A stretch of 64,000 bases of DNA, taken from positions 35,909,446 to 35,973,445 of the forward strand of contig CM043969.1 of the NCBI GenBank assembly GCA_014529385.2, in the 5' to 3' direction. The notes under the pieces were generated by a model. The model did not search any database. It saw nothing but the letters and a program-made list of their open reading frames with translations, and was not told where the DNA came from. The stretch comes from Adiantum capillus-veneris. Taxonomy: Eukaryota; Streptophyta; Polypodiopsida; Polypodiales; Pteridaceae. Position 1 is the first letter of the stretch. Each line of letters starts with the position of its first letter. The translations under genes were made by a program, and so were the position numbers. Below, one piece after another: positions 33,771 through 45,542 of the stretch.

Positions 33771-34775
33771 AACCAAGAAGCAGATGCCCTAGCAAGTGAA
33801 AGACTACAGGAAGTGGTGGTTGGAGCAATAAAACTAAAGCTCTCTCTATTTCAAGGAAGTGATGCCTTGCCTGGCATCATGCATTTTTTGGAAACGGGGG
33901 AATGCCCATCAGATTTAACAAAGGGCCAGAAGAAATGGCTGACGCGGAAGGCCACAAGGTATCGACTCATCAATGATGGTTTGTACTGTAAGGGTAAGGA
34001 CCAAATACTCAGGAAGGTCCCTCTCTCTCAGGAAATCATGGGAGTAATTGCTAGTTGTCACGACGGGGTTTGTGGTGGTCACTTTGCCCTAGACATAACA
34101 AGTAGGAAAATCTTGCAGGCAGGCTTCATATGGCTTAGCCTCAACCGTGATGTACACCACTGGTGCAAAACGTGTAAGTTGTGTCAAAAGGCCGGCACTA
34201 GGTCACTTATGCCTCAACCACAGACACCTATTCTCTCATATGGCCCATTTGAAAAATGGGGGATCGATGCCATTGGGCCATTACCTAGGGCCAACTCAGG
34301 AAAATTCTACATTATCATGGGGGTCGACTACATGACTAGATGGGTAGAGGCTACAGCCACCACTAGAATCACAGCGGTAGAGGTAGCTAAATTTATCTAC
34401 GAGCACATATGCTGTAGGTTTGGCACACCTTTAGAGATCATTTCTGATAGCGGGCCAGGTTTCAAAGCAGACTTGGTAGGAGAATTAATGCAGAAACTAG
34501 GCATTACAAGGAGGCACTCTTCACCATATTACCCTCAATGTAATGGCCTAGTTGAAAAGGTAAATGGAATGGTTTCTAAAATTATTACCAAGCAGGTAAA
34601 CAATCATCCTCGAGACTGGGATAAGTATCTACTACCAGCTTTATGGGCCTACAGAACTTCATTTCTTACATCCTTGGGATTCACACCGTATCATCTAGTA
34701 TTTGGTAAGGAAGCAATCTTGCCCATTGAAGTGCAACTACAAAGTCTCAGAGTAATGGCAAGCCTGCTTCAATAG
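33771..34775 (+). pseudogene. Second RNase H end and integrase of element 2
   Basis: The frame is unchanged after the TAA. It completes the archaeal-type RNase H (QEADALASE). Integrase carries the zinc segment (CGGHF...HWCKTCKLCQ) and the D,D,E core as WGIDAIGP, ISDSGPGF and GLVEKVNG. It stops at TAG 34773-34775, where element 3 encodes histidine. Confidence 0.9.
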
Positions 34776-35204
34776 CCCAACATGCATTTGAGAGATCACA
34801 TCATCAACTTGGAAAGACTACAGTTGGACAGAGAAGAAGCAATAAATTATTATGCAGCACAAGCAGAGCATAGACGGCTTAGCTTTAACGAGCATCTCCG
34901 GAAAAAAGAATTGAAGAAAGGAATGTTGGTGCTCCGCTACGACAATCGCTTCGACTCGCGCAAGGATAAGAAACTCCTACTCCGATGGGAAGTTCCTTTC
35001 ATCGTCAGAAAAAAGTATGCCAATGGAAGCTACCAGCTTATGGAGGCTGATGGAAAACTTCATAAAACCAGGGTAAATGGTTGGGGACTTAAACCTTATT
35101 TTCTTCGATTTGACCAGGCTCCACCAATTGACATTCCAGATGAGGACACACCATCAGCCACCACCTCCGACGATAATGATCAAACAGATGAGCTAGAGAC
35201 ATGA
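34776..35204 (+). pseudogene. Integrase C-terminus of element 2
   Basis: Same frame. It shows LVLRYDNRFD, LLLRWEVPFIVRKKYANG and NGWGLKPY, the integrase end, with an acidic tail ending at a natural stop just upstream of the polypurine tract. Confidence 0.85.
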
Positions 35205-35216
35205 ATGCCTCTAGCC

Positions 35217-35228
35217 AAAAGGGGAGGG
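35217..35228 (+). other. Polypurine tract of element 2
   Basis: AAAAGGGGAGGG, four bases before the TG of the next LTR. Confidence 0.85.
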
Positions 35229-35232
35229 CTAA

Positions 35233-36516
35233 TGATGGGGGCTTTTCACAAGCTAAGCTCCCATACCCCTTTTCTCTCATCCCTACCCCATGAAAACCCC
35301 CTCTTATAGAGGAAGTGATAAAAGGCATTGGAAAAAAGTAAGAAAAAATTATGATTATGTAAATATATAAGAAAGGTAAAATAGGCCACCTCATGCCTGC
35401 GGGGTAGCCCATCCCCACCTTGCCTCCTTTTTCTTCACTGTTGCCCCGCCGGGTGTCCCTTTTCCTCTCCTCCACTCAAAAGGTCAACCCCCTCTCTCTT
35501 CCCCTTGTCCTTTCTCCTTTCTCTCTCCCCTCAAGCTACCCCACCTCTCACCAATAATGCACCCTAACTCACATGCAACTTACCCTATCTTCTAAAATAG
35601 TATACCCCACCCCCCCTTTCTCTCTCTTATCATATCCCATGACCCAAATATCCCCCTCTCTCTCTAAAGGGCGCCATATCTCTTGTCTTGTAGCTAAATA
35701 ACCTCCCCCACACTCACACACACTCAGTTTCACTGAAAAAGGTGCCCACAAACCCATCCCCACCCGGTGGTTACCTGATTTTTCTTGTGTTCACACACAT
35801 CTGCACACAGATTCACCTCTGAGCACACTCCCCTCTCTCCCCTCTTGTAATTACTTTATTCTCCATGTCACCTCTCACCTTTTTTTCATCAACTCATCTC
35901 TCTCTCTTAGTCTCTCTCTCATGAGACTGCTGTTCTGGCACATATACACACAGCCAGACAAGTGGGACCCACAGTCACATGGACTATGTAGATAATGATT
36001 TCTTCATTTCTAAATTCTAGAATTTCTCCCCCCCTCCTCCCCTATATAAAGAGGGGTCACCATCCCACAAAACACACACACCATCACCAAAGAGTACACT
36101 ATGCACTGTGTGTGCCTAGTGCACACACACACACCCACACCATCACCATCACCGCAATCACCATGCTTGTCTTGAGCATGACCTCTACACCCTTGGGCTA
36201 TGGAAGATGAAGGGAAACTAAATGAATAATGATGGCCATAACCCTCGTGCGAGTCTTTGCCATGAACTCCCACCTTTCCGTCATGTGCTCTACCACTCTC
36301 TCCCTTCTCATTCCCCTACCCTATGCTCCCCATTTCATCGCCTTATTCTCTAAATAAAGCTTGAGGTTTTGTGAGTATGTTTTCTTGCAATGTTTTGCCC
36401 ATGTGAGGTGTGCGGAATCGCCACCTAGTCTTGTGTTTGGAGTGAGCTTGTGTATGTGTGAAGGGTGTGCAGATTCGCCATCCTTTTGTGGTGCCTAAGT
36501 ACTTAGCCGCTATACC

Positions 36517-36591
<75 letters not shown>

Positions 36592-36804
36592 ACTGGATCT
36601 CATTCCCTTTCCTCTTCATCATTACTCCCAAGCATCCATTTCTCTTGGATGAAAACTTTGTTATGGTGGTGTGTTGTTTGCGTCCTAGCCCTCGAAGCTA
36701 GGTGGTGCCCCCTGTTTGCTTTACCATGATAGGCTCGAGGCGCGCCATTCGGTCCCCGGTGTTTTAGAGGCCGTCGGGGTTTGGGGTTTGCTTTGCTCCC
36801 GTCA
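35233..36804 (+). repeat. Internal 3' LTR of element 2
   Basis: 1,572 bp, TGATGGGGGC to TCCCGTCA, with a long (CT)n at 36522-36587. It is followed not by the target duplication but by a primer site and leader, as a 5' LTR would be. Confidence 0.92.
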
Positions 36805-37230
36805 TTTGGTGCCCCCACGGAGGATCTTTTCATGAAACCCTTCAGTTTACAAGACTGAAACCCCTAAACTATTGTGAATGGATAAATGGCTAGCAAGATT
36901 TGCTAATTGGACAACAGAAGAAGAAGAGCTCCAAGCACAACTAGACGAACTCCGCATCTCCATCGAAGCTCGAGTGCCAGGCATAACGGTAATCGATTTG
37001 CAGTGGGAGAGTCAACCAACACGCCAAACCGAGTGGATATACATAGGCCAAGTGCCAAGAAGAAGAAGGAGAAGGTCGAAACCATGTCCGCAACCTACAA
37101 CCAACCAACAACAACCATGTCCGCTAGGTGGTGCCCCCTGTTTGCTTTACCATGACAGGCTCGAGGCACGCCATTCGGTCCCCGGTGTTTTAGAGGCCGT
37201 CGGGGTTCGGGGTTTGCTTTGCTCCCGTCA
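36805..37230 (+). repeat. Extra leader fragment plus terminal 103 bp of an LTR
   Basis: 36805-37127 repeats the element's primer site and leader (compare 29254-29570). It then joins, at CCATGTCCG|CTAGGTGG, to the last part of an LTR ending TCCCGTCA at 37230. CCAT follows, so this fragment forms the true right boundary of the insertion. Confidence 0.88.
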
Positions 37231-37234
37231 CCAT

Positions 37235-40128
37235 CACTTGCCAAACCTACTAACCATTGTGTTATAGAGGTTTTAGCCCAAGGTGGTTTGAAGGCTAACC
37301 ACTTGTCCCACCTAGATTATTCAATATTCCTATCTCTACTCTGATAGCATGGATGGTTTGGGGTAGACGTCCAGCACTTGTCCAACCCACTATCCATTGT
37401 GTAGTTGAGATTTTAGTCCAAGGGTTTGAAAGAATTTATGTCTATTGTTTGAATGTCAAAGTGTGAATGGAGTGTAGCTACTATGTTTACTACCATGGAT
37501 GGTTTTGGCAGAGGTCCATCACTTGTCCAAGCTACTTACCATTGTGTTATGGAGGTTTTAGCCCAAGGTGGTTTGAGGGTACACCACCTGTCCAAGCTAG
37601 CTCTATTGAATAGTCCAATCTCTACTATGATAGCGTGGATGGTTTTGGGTTGAGATCCAACACTTGTCCAACCTAGTATCCATTGTGTTATGGAGGTTTT
37701 AGTCCAACGAGGTTTGCAGGTCTACCACGTATCCAAGCTAGATTTATTGAAAGAAGTTATCTCTATTGTTTAAAGGTCAATGTGTGAATAGAGTGTAGCT
37801 AGTATGTTTACTACCATGAATGTGTTGTGGTAGAGTTCAACCATTTGTCCAACCTAGTAGCCATTGTGTTATGTAAATTTTAGCCCAAGGTTGTTTGAAG
37901 ATCCACCACATGTCCAAGCTAGCTCTATTAAAAGAAGCTGATGGGCTATTGTTTGAAGGTCAAAAGGTGAATGGAGTCTAGCTACTATGTGTATTACCAT
38001 GGAGGGTTTGGGAAAAAGGTACATCACTTGTCACACCTACTAACCATTGTGTTATGGTGGTTTTAGCCCAAGGTGGTTTGAAGGTCCACCACCTATCTAG
38101 GCTATCTCTATTGAATAGTCCTATCTCTACTCTGATAGCGTGGATGGTTTTGGGTAGAGATCAATCACTTGTCCATATTTACTATCCCTTGTGTTATAAA
38201 TGTTTTAGCTCAAGGTGGTTTAAAAGTTGACCACCTTTCCAAGCTAAATGTATTGAAATAATTTATATCTATTTTTTGAAGGTCATGTCCAAGCTAGATC
38301 TATTGAAAGCAGTTATCTCTATTGTTTGAAGTTCAATGTGTGAATAGAGTGTCTACTATGTTTACTACTAGGGATGGTTTGGGATAGAGGTCCACCACTT
38401 GTCCAACCTAGTAACCATTGTGTTTGTTTGAAGGTTTTAGCCCAAGGGTGTTTGAAGGTCCACCACCTGTACAAGCTATTGATTTTTACAAAAGATATAT
38501 GTATTGTTTAAGGATCAATTTGTGCATGGAGTGTAGCTACTATGTTTACTAACATGGATGGTTTGCGGCATAGGTCCATCACTTCTTCAACCTACTAATT
38601 ATTGTGTTATGGAGGTTTGAGCCCAAGGTGATTTGAAGGTCCACCACCTATCCAAGATATCTCTATTGAATAGTCCTATCTCTACTCTGATAGCGTGTAT
38701 ATTTTGGGTTAGACGTCGAACACTGGTCCCAACCCACTATCCATTGTGTTATCAAGGTTTTAGACCAAGGTGGTTTGAAGGTCCACCACCTATCAAAGCT
38801 AGCTCCATTCAAAGAAGCTATCTCTATTGTTTGAAGGTAAATGTGTGAATAAAGTGTAGCTACTATGTTTACTACCATGGATGGTTTGGGCAGAGGACCA
38901 TCACTTGTCCAACCTACTAGCCATTGTGTTATGCAGGTTTTAGCCCTATGTGGCTTGAAGGTCAACCACCTGTCTAAGCTCCGTCTATTAAATAGTCCTA
39001 TCTCTACTTTGATAGCATGGATGGTTTCGACTAGATGTTCAACACTTACCCAACCTACTATCCATTGTCTTATGGAGGTTTTAGCCCAAGGCGGTTTGAA
39101 GGTCCACCACATATCCACGCTAGATATACTGAAAGAAGCCATATCTATTGTTCTAAGGTCACTCTGTGAATGGAATGTAGCTACTATGTTTACTACCAAG
39201 GATGGTTTGGGGTAGAGATCCACCACTTGTCGAACCTACTATCCATTGTGTTGTGGAGGTTTAAGTCCAAGGTGGTTTGAAGGTCCACTACCTCTCCAAG
39301 CTAGTTGTATTCAAAAAGGATATCTCTATTGTTTGAAGGTCAATATGTGAATGGACTATAGATACTATGTTTACTACCATGAATGGTTTGGGGTAGAGGT
39401 ACACCACTTGTCCAACCTACTTTCCATTATTTTTTTGAGGTTTTAGCCTAGGTTAGTTTGAAGTTCCACCACCTATCCAAACTAGATCTATTAAACAAAG
39501 ATATCTCTATTGTTTCAAAGTGAGTGTGTGAATGGAGTGTAGCATCTTTGTTTACTACCATGGATGGTTTGGGGTAAAGGTCCACCACTTGTCCAACCTA
39601 CTATCCATTGTGTTATGGAGGTTTTAGCCCAAGATTGTTTGAAGGTCCACCACCTGTCCAAGCTAGCTCCTTTGAAAGAATCTATCTCCATTGTTTGAAT
39701 GTCAATGTGTGAATAAGGTGTAGATCCTTTTTTTACTACCATGGATGGTTTGGGACAAAGGTCCACCACTTGTCCAACCTACTATCTATTGTGTTATTGA
39801 GGGTTTAGCACAAGGTTAGTTGTAGGTCCACCACCTCTCCAAGATAGATCTATTGAATATTCCTATTGCTATTCTGATCACTTGGATGCTTAGGGATAGT
39901 TGTCCAACCTACCAACCATTGTGTTATGGAGGTTTTATCCCATGGTGGTTTGAAGGTCCATCACCTATCCAAGCTAGCTCTATTGAATAGTCTTATCTCT
40001 AGTCTCATGACGTGGATGGTTTGGGGTAGATGTCCAACAATTTTCCAACCTACTATCCATTGTGTTATTGAGGTTTTAGCCCAAGGTGGTTTGAAGTTCC
40101 ACCACATGTCCAAGCTATATCCATTTAA
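37235..40128 (+). repeat. Satellite array, fourth segment
   Basis: About 2.9 kb of the same array. It ends ...CAAGCTATATCCATTTAA, where the TTAA element is inserted. Confidence 0.93.
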
Positions 40129-41470
40129 CACTAGGTTGGTAACCTAACAGGACATAAAAGTGTCCTTTCAGGGTTTTGAAAAAAACCTCCAAAACCGTAG
40201 TAGATCTACTCATTTTGTAAAATCCTTTCATGAGGTTATAGTTCAAGGCCTACTACACATGGAAAAAATAAGAAACTTTTAAAATTTCTCATCTTTTGGT
40301 CACACCAAGCCTCCAAAGTTGATGGACCAATACATTTTCATCAAAAGTTCAGTCATTTCTTATGTTTTGTTGCATAAAAATAAGATTAGGGATTTTTGTA
40401 GGACTTGAGATAAATTCCCTAGTTAACTTCAACGGGTTGGTGATCAGAACATATGATTGCTTCTCACTCACTATTTTTTGTTTTGCCAAAAGAAATAGGT
40501 ACAAAAAAGTTGAAGTTTTACCATTCTGCAAACCTATCATCAAAGTTTCTATAGCCACGCTCAATACAAATAATATATGCATGTTTTCTTAGTTCCCTAT
40601 TTTCCTTTAGGTTCATAAGGAGCCATGGAGCATGTCAAAAGAATAATACATCTCTTACCAAGGGGAATCTTGGGGACAAAGATGAAGTGCTAAATATAGC
40701 AAACATGAAAAAACTGGGTTCAACATTATGAGTTGTAGAATCCCATAGAAACTATTCAATATCTAGCCAAATTTGATCCTTATGACTACATATGGCTACT
40801 ACCTACAAAATGCATGTAGTTGTCACAAGAAACTAACAATATTGAAAAAGATATACTTGAAATACTAGAATGTTTCGTTTTCTTCTATAATTGAAAAAAT
40901 CAACCATCGTTGTCTACTATGAAAAATAGGGTATTAGGTGCCCCAAAACTCAAGGAATATTAGCTTTAGGTTACAATATGTGACATAGAAAATCAAAACT
41001 GCATTTGGATATCATGAAAGCCACCAAAAAAATCATAGAAGAGCTAAAATTGGCTAAAAAACAGGATTTGACAATTTTTGTAATTTGGTCATAACTTACA
41101 ACTTTAGCATTTATTTCTCCCTAGAAGCACCAGGACATGTTGAGGACTACTAAAGATAGTTCTCTAGCATTATAGACCTCACAAACATGAATTCTAGAGT
41201 GCTATAGTTGCAAAAAGTTGAAAAAAAACAAAAACAGGACCCGTTTTTTCACATAGTTTAGGTTGTGAAATGTTGTGCAAGGACAAGGTTAAAGATGGAA
41301 TTGATATTCCAAAATAATGTCGAGTTTTTTTCAGCTCATGAGAAAACTTTCTAGACAGATAGCACCTCAAAATCCATTTTGAAGCTCTTGACATAATTCA
41401 AGGAAAATGGCCACTTAGCAGGACATAAAAGTGTCCCAGGACATAAAAGTGACCCATTACCAACCTAGTG
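40129..41470 (+). mobile_element. Complete 1,342-bp TTAA-target non-autonomous transposon
   Basis: Ends CACTAGGTTGGTAA...TTACCAACCTAGTG form a 14-bp inverted repeat. TTAA flanks both sides (40125-40128 and 41471-41474), and removing one TTAA restores a normal satellite unit (ATCCATTTAAAGAAGG). Near the ends are one (left) and two (right) copies of GGACATAAAAGTGTCC or a variant. No transposase-like frame is present. TTAA targeting and a TIR starting C..CTAG resemble piggyBac-type elements, but Kolobok-like elements also use TTAA, so the superfamily is open. Confidence 0.88.
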
Positions 41471-41474
41471 TTAA

Positions 41475-44400
41475 AGAAGGTATCTCAATTGTTTGAAGGT
41501 CAATGTGTGAATGGAGTAGTGCTACTATGTTTACTACCATTGATGGTGTGGGACAGAGGTCCATCACTTGTCCAACCGACTAACCATTGCATTATGGAGG
41601 TTTTAGACCAAGGTTGTTTGAAGATCCACCAACTATCCAAGCTAGGTCTATTGAAAGAATATATCACTATTGTTTGAAGGTTAAAGTATGAATGGAGTCT
41701 AGCTACATTGTTTACTACCATGGAAGGTTTGGGACACAGGTTTTATCCAAAGGTGGTATGAAGGTCCACCATCTGTCCAAGCTAGCTCTATTGAATAGTC
41801 CTATCCATAGCATGGATGGTTTGGGTCTAACACTTGTCCAACGTACTATTCATTGTGTTATTGAGGTTTTAGCCCAAGGTGGTTTGAAGGTCCACCAGTT
41901 GTCCAAGGTAGCTCTATTTAAAGAATCTATCTCTATTCTTTGAAGGTCAATGTGTGAATGGAGTGTAACTACTATGTTTAGTACTATGGATGGTTTGGGT
42001 AGAGGACCATCATATGTCCAACCTACTAGCCATTGTATTATGCAGGTTTTAACCCTTTATGGTTTGAAGGTCAACCACCTGTCCACGCTCGCTCTATTGA
42101 ATAGCTATATCTCTACTCTGATAGTGTGGAATATTTCGTCTAGAGGTCCAACACTTGTCCAGCCTACTATCCATTTTGTTATGGAGGTTTTTTCCCAAGA
42201 TGGTTTGAAGGTCCACCACCTATCCAAGCTAGATCTATTGAAAGAAGATATCTCTATTGTTTGAAGTTTGATGTGTGAATGGAGTGTATATACTATGTTT
42301 ACTACCATGGATGGTTTATGGTAGATATCCACAGCTTGTCCAACCTACTATCCATTGTGTTATAGAGGTTTAAGTCCAAGGTGGTTCCAAGGTCCACCAC
42401 CGATCCAAGATAGCTCTATTGAAAAAAGCTATCTCTATTGTTTGAAGGTCAATTTGTGAATGGAGTGTAGCTACTATGTTTACTACCATGGATGGTTTGG
42501 GGTAGAGGTCCACCACTTGTCCAACCTAATTTCCATTGTGATCTAGAGGTTTTAGGCCAGGTTGGTTTGAAGGTCCACCACCTATCCAAGCTAGATCTAT
42601 TGAACAAACCTATATTTATTGTTTCAAAGTGAGTGGGTGAATGGAGTGTAGCTACCTTGTTTACTACCATGGATGGTTTTGGACAAAGATCCACCACTTG
42701 TACAACCTACTATCCATTGTGTTATGGAGGTTTTAACCCAAAATTGTTTGAAGGTCCACCACCTGTCCAAGCTATCTTCTTTGAAAGAAGCTATCTCTAA
42801 TGTTCGAAGGTCAATGTGAATGGAGTGTAACTAGATTTTTTACTACCGTGGATGGTTTGGGACAGAGGTCCACCACTTATCCAACCTACTATCTATTGTG
42901 TTATGGACGTTTTAGCCCAAGGTTGTTTGAAGGTTCACCACCTTTCCAAGCTTGCTCTATTGAATAGTCCTATCTCTAGTCTCATCACATGGATAGTTTA
43001 TGGTAGAGGTCCATCACTTTTTCAACCTACTAAATATTGTGTTATGGAGGTTTTAGCCCATGGTGGTTTGAAGGTCCATCACCTATCCAAGCTAGCTCTA
43101 TTGAATAGTCGTATCTCTATTCTTTGAAGGTCGAAGTTTGAATGGTGTGTAGCTACTATGTTGAATACCATGGACGGTTTGGGACAAAGGTCCACCACTT
43201 GTCCAACCTGCTATCAATTGTGTTATAAAGGTTTTATCCCTAGGTGGTTTGAAGGTCCACCACCTATCTAGGCTAGCTCTATGAACAAATTCTACCTCCA
43301 TTATTTGAAGGTTAATGTGCAAATGGAGTGTAGCTACTAGGTTTACTACCATGGATGGTTTGGGGTAGAGGTCCACCACTTTTCCAACCTACTATCCATC
43401 GTGTTCTGGAGGTTCTAGCCCAGGTTGGTTTGAAGGTCCGCCACCTGTCCAACCTAGATCTATTAAACAAAGCTATCTCTATTTTTTTGAAGTCAATGTG
43501 TCAATGGAGTGTTGCTACTTTGTTTACTACTATGGATGGTTTGGGGCAAAGGTCCACCAATCTTCCACTCTTCTATCCATTGTGTTATGGAGGTTTTAGC
43601 CCAAGGTTGTTTGAAGGTCCACCACCTGTTCAAGCTATCTCCATTGAAATAAGTTATCTCTATTGTTTCAAGGTCATTGTGTGAATGGAGTGTAGTTACT
43701 TTGTTTACTACCATGGATGGTTTGGAGCAGAGGTCCACCACTTGTCCAACCTACTATCCATTGTGTCATGAAGGCTTTAGCACAAGGTGGTTTCAAGCTA
43801 GATTTTTTGAAATCAGCTATCTCTATTATTTCAATGTCAATGTGTGAATGGAGTGTAACTACTATGTTTTTTACCATGGATAGTATGGGGCAGAGGTCCA
43901 CCCCTTGTCCAACCTACTATCCATTGTGGTATGGAGGTTTAAGCCCAGGGTGGTGTGAAGGTGGCCCACGTGTTCAAGCTATTTCTATGATTTTCAGGTC
44001 AATGTGTGAATGGAGTGTAACTAATATCTCTATTACCATCGATGGTTTGGGACATAGGTCCACCAATTGTCCAACCTACTATCCATTGTGTCATGGTGGG
44101 TTTATCCCAAGGTGGTTTGAAGGTCCACCACCTGTCCACGCTAACACTATTCAATAGTCCTATCTCTATTATTGGAAGATCAATGCCTGAATGGAGTGTA
44201 GCTACTATGTTTACTACCATGCCTTGCATGGGGCATATGTCCACCACTTGTTCAGCCCACTATCCCTTGTGTTATAAAGTTTTTAGCCCAAGGTGGTTTG
44301 AAGGTCCACCACCTGTCCAAGCTAGCCCTATTGAAAGAATCTATTTCTATTGTTTGAAGATCAGTGTGTGAATGAAGTGTATCTACTATGTGTACTACCA

Positions 44401-45388
44401 TGGATGGTTTGGGGTAGAGGTCCAGTGCTTGTCCAACCTACTATTCATTTTGTTATAGAGTTTTTAGACCTAGGTGGTTTGAAGGTCAATCTGTGAATGG
44501 AGTGTAGCTACTATGGTTACTACCATGGATGGTGTCGGACAGAGGTCCACAACATGTCGAACCTACTAACAATTGTTTTATGGAGGTTTTAGCCCAAGGT
44601 GGTTTAAAGGTCCGCCACCTGTCCAAGCTAGCTCTATTGAATTGTCCTATCTCTAGTCTGATCACGTTGATGGTTTGGGGTAGAGGTCCAAAACTTTTCC
44701 AACCTACTGTCCATTGTGTTATTGATGTTCTAGCCCAGGGTGGTTTGAAGATTCACCACCTATCCAAGTTTGATCTATTGACAAAGATCCACCACTTGTC
44801 CAACCTAGTAACCATTGTGTTATGGAGGTTATAGCCCAAAGTTGTTTGAAGTTCCACCACCTATCCAAGCTATCTCTATTGAAAGAATCTATTGCTATTG
44901 TTTGAAGGTCAATGTGTGAATGAAGTGTAACTACTATGTTTACTACCATGGATGGTTTGGGGTAGAGATCCATCACTTGTCAAACCTACTAACCATGGTG
45001 TTATGGAGGTTTTAGCCCAAGGTGGTTTGAAGGCTGACCACTTGTGCCAGCTAGATTTATTCAATAGTCCTATCTCTACTCTGATAGCATGGATGGTTTG
45101 GGGTAGAGGTCCAACACTTGTCCAACCTACTATCCATTGTGTAGTTGAGGTTTTAGCCCAAGATGGTTTGAAAGAATTTATCTCTATTGTTAAAAGGTCA
45201 AATCGTGAATGGAGTGTAGCTACTATGTTTACTATCATGGATGGTTTGGGTAGAGGTCCATTACTTGTCCAACCTACTAATAATTGTGTAATGGAGGTTT
45301 TAGACCAAGGTGGTTTCAAGGTCCACCACCTGCCCAAGCTAGCTCTATTGAATAGTCCTATCTCTACTTTGGTAGCATGGATGGTTTT
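41475..45388 (+). repeat. Satellite array, fifth segment
   Basis: About 3.9 kb, collinear with 24600-27730 and then with the start of the segment at 37231. It ends GGATGGTTTT where the chromovirus LTR begins. Confidence 0.93.
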
Positions 45389-45541
45389 TGTTAGAAAAAA
45401 TGAACTAGATCCTAGGAGTCCACCTCCCAACCACGTACTATATAGCATGGCTCCTAGCCCTTTGCCCTAGTTGGACTCCCTTTCCACACTACCTAGCCAC
45501 GGCTTGCCCTTGTCTAGTCCGGTCTCGCCGTTGTCTTGACA
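45389..45541 (-). repeat. 3' LTR of the chromovirus (element 4)
   Basis: 153 bp on the minus strand, TGTCAAGACAACGGCG to TTTTTTCTAACA, giving TG...CA. Across the element 3 insertion it joins the chromovirus polypurine tract at 53798-53807. A second, slightly diverged copy lies at 52065-52217. Confidence 0.75.
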
Positions 45542-45542
45542 T

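Larger units (their letters stand above)
27737..37230 (+). mobile_element. Ty3/gypsy retrotransposon, element 2 (Tat-like)
   Basis: A 9,494 bp insertion in the satellite with target duplication CCAT (27733-27736 and 37231-37234). It has TG...CA outer ends, a full 5' LTR, primer site, leader, one gag-pol reading frame interrupted only by nonsense codons, a polypurine tract and a 3' LTR. An unexpected second piece of leader and the last 103 bp of an LTR follow. The empty site GTAGAGATCCATCACTTG is found intact at 44962-44979. The same family is present inverted as element 3. Confidence 0.93.
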
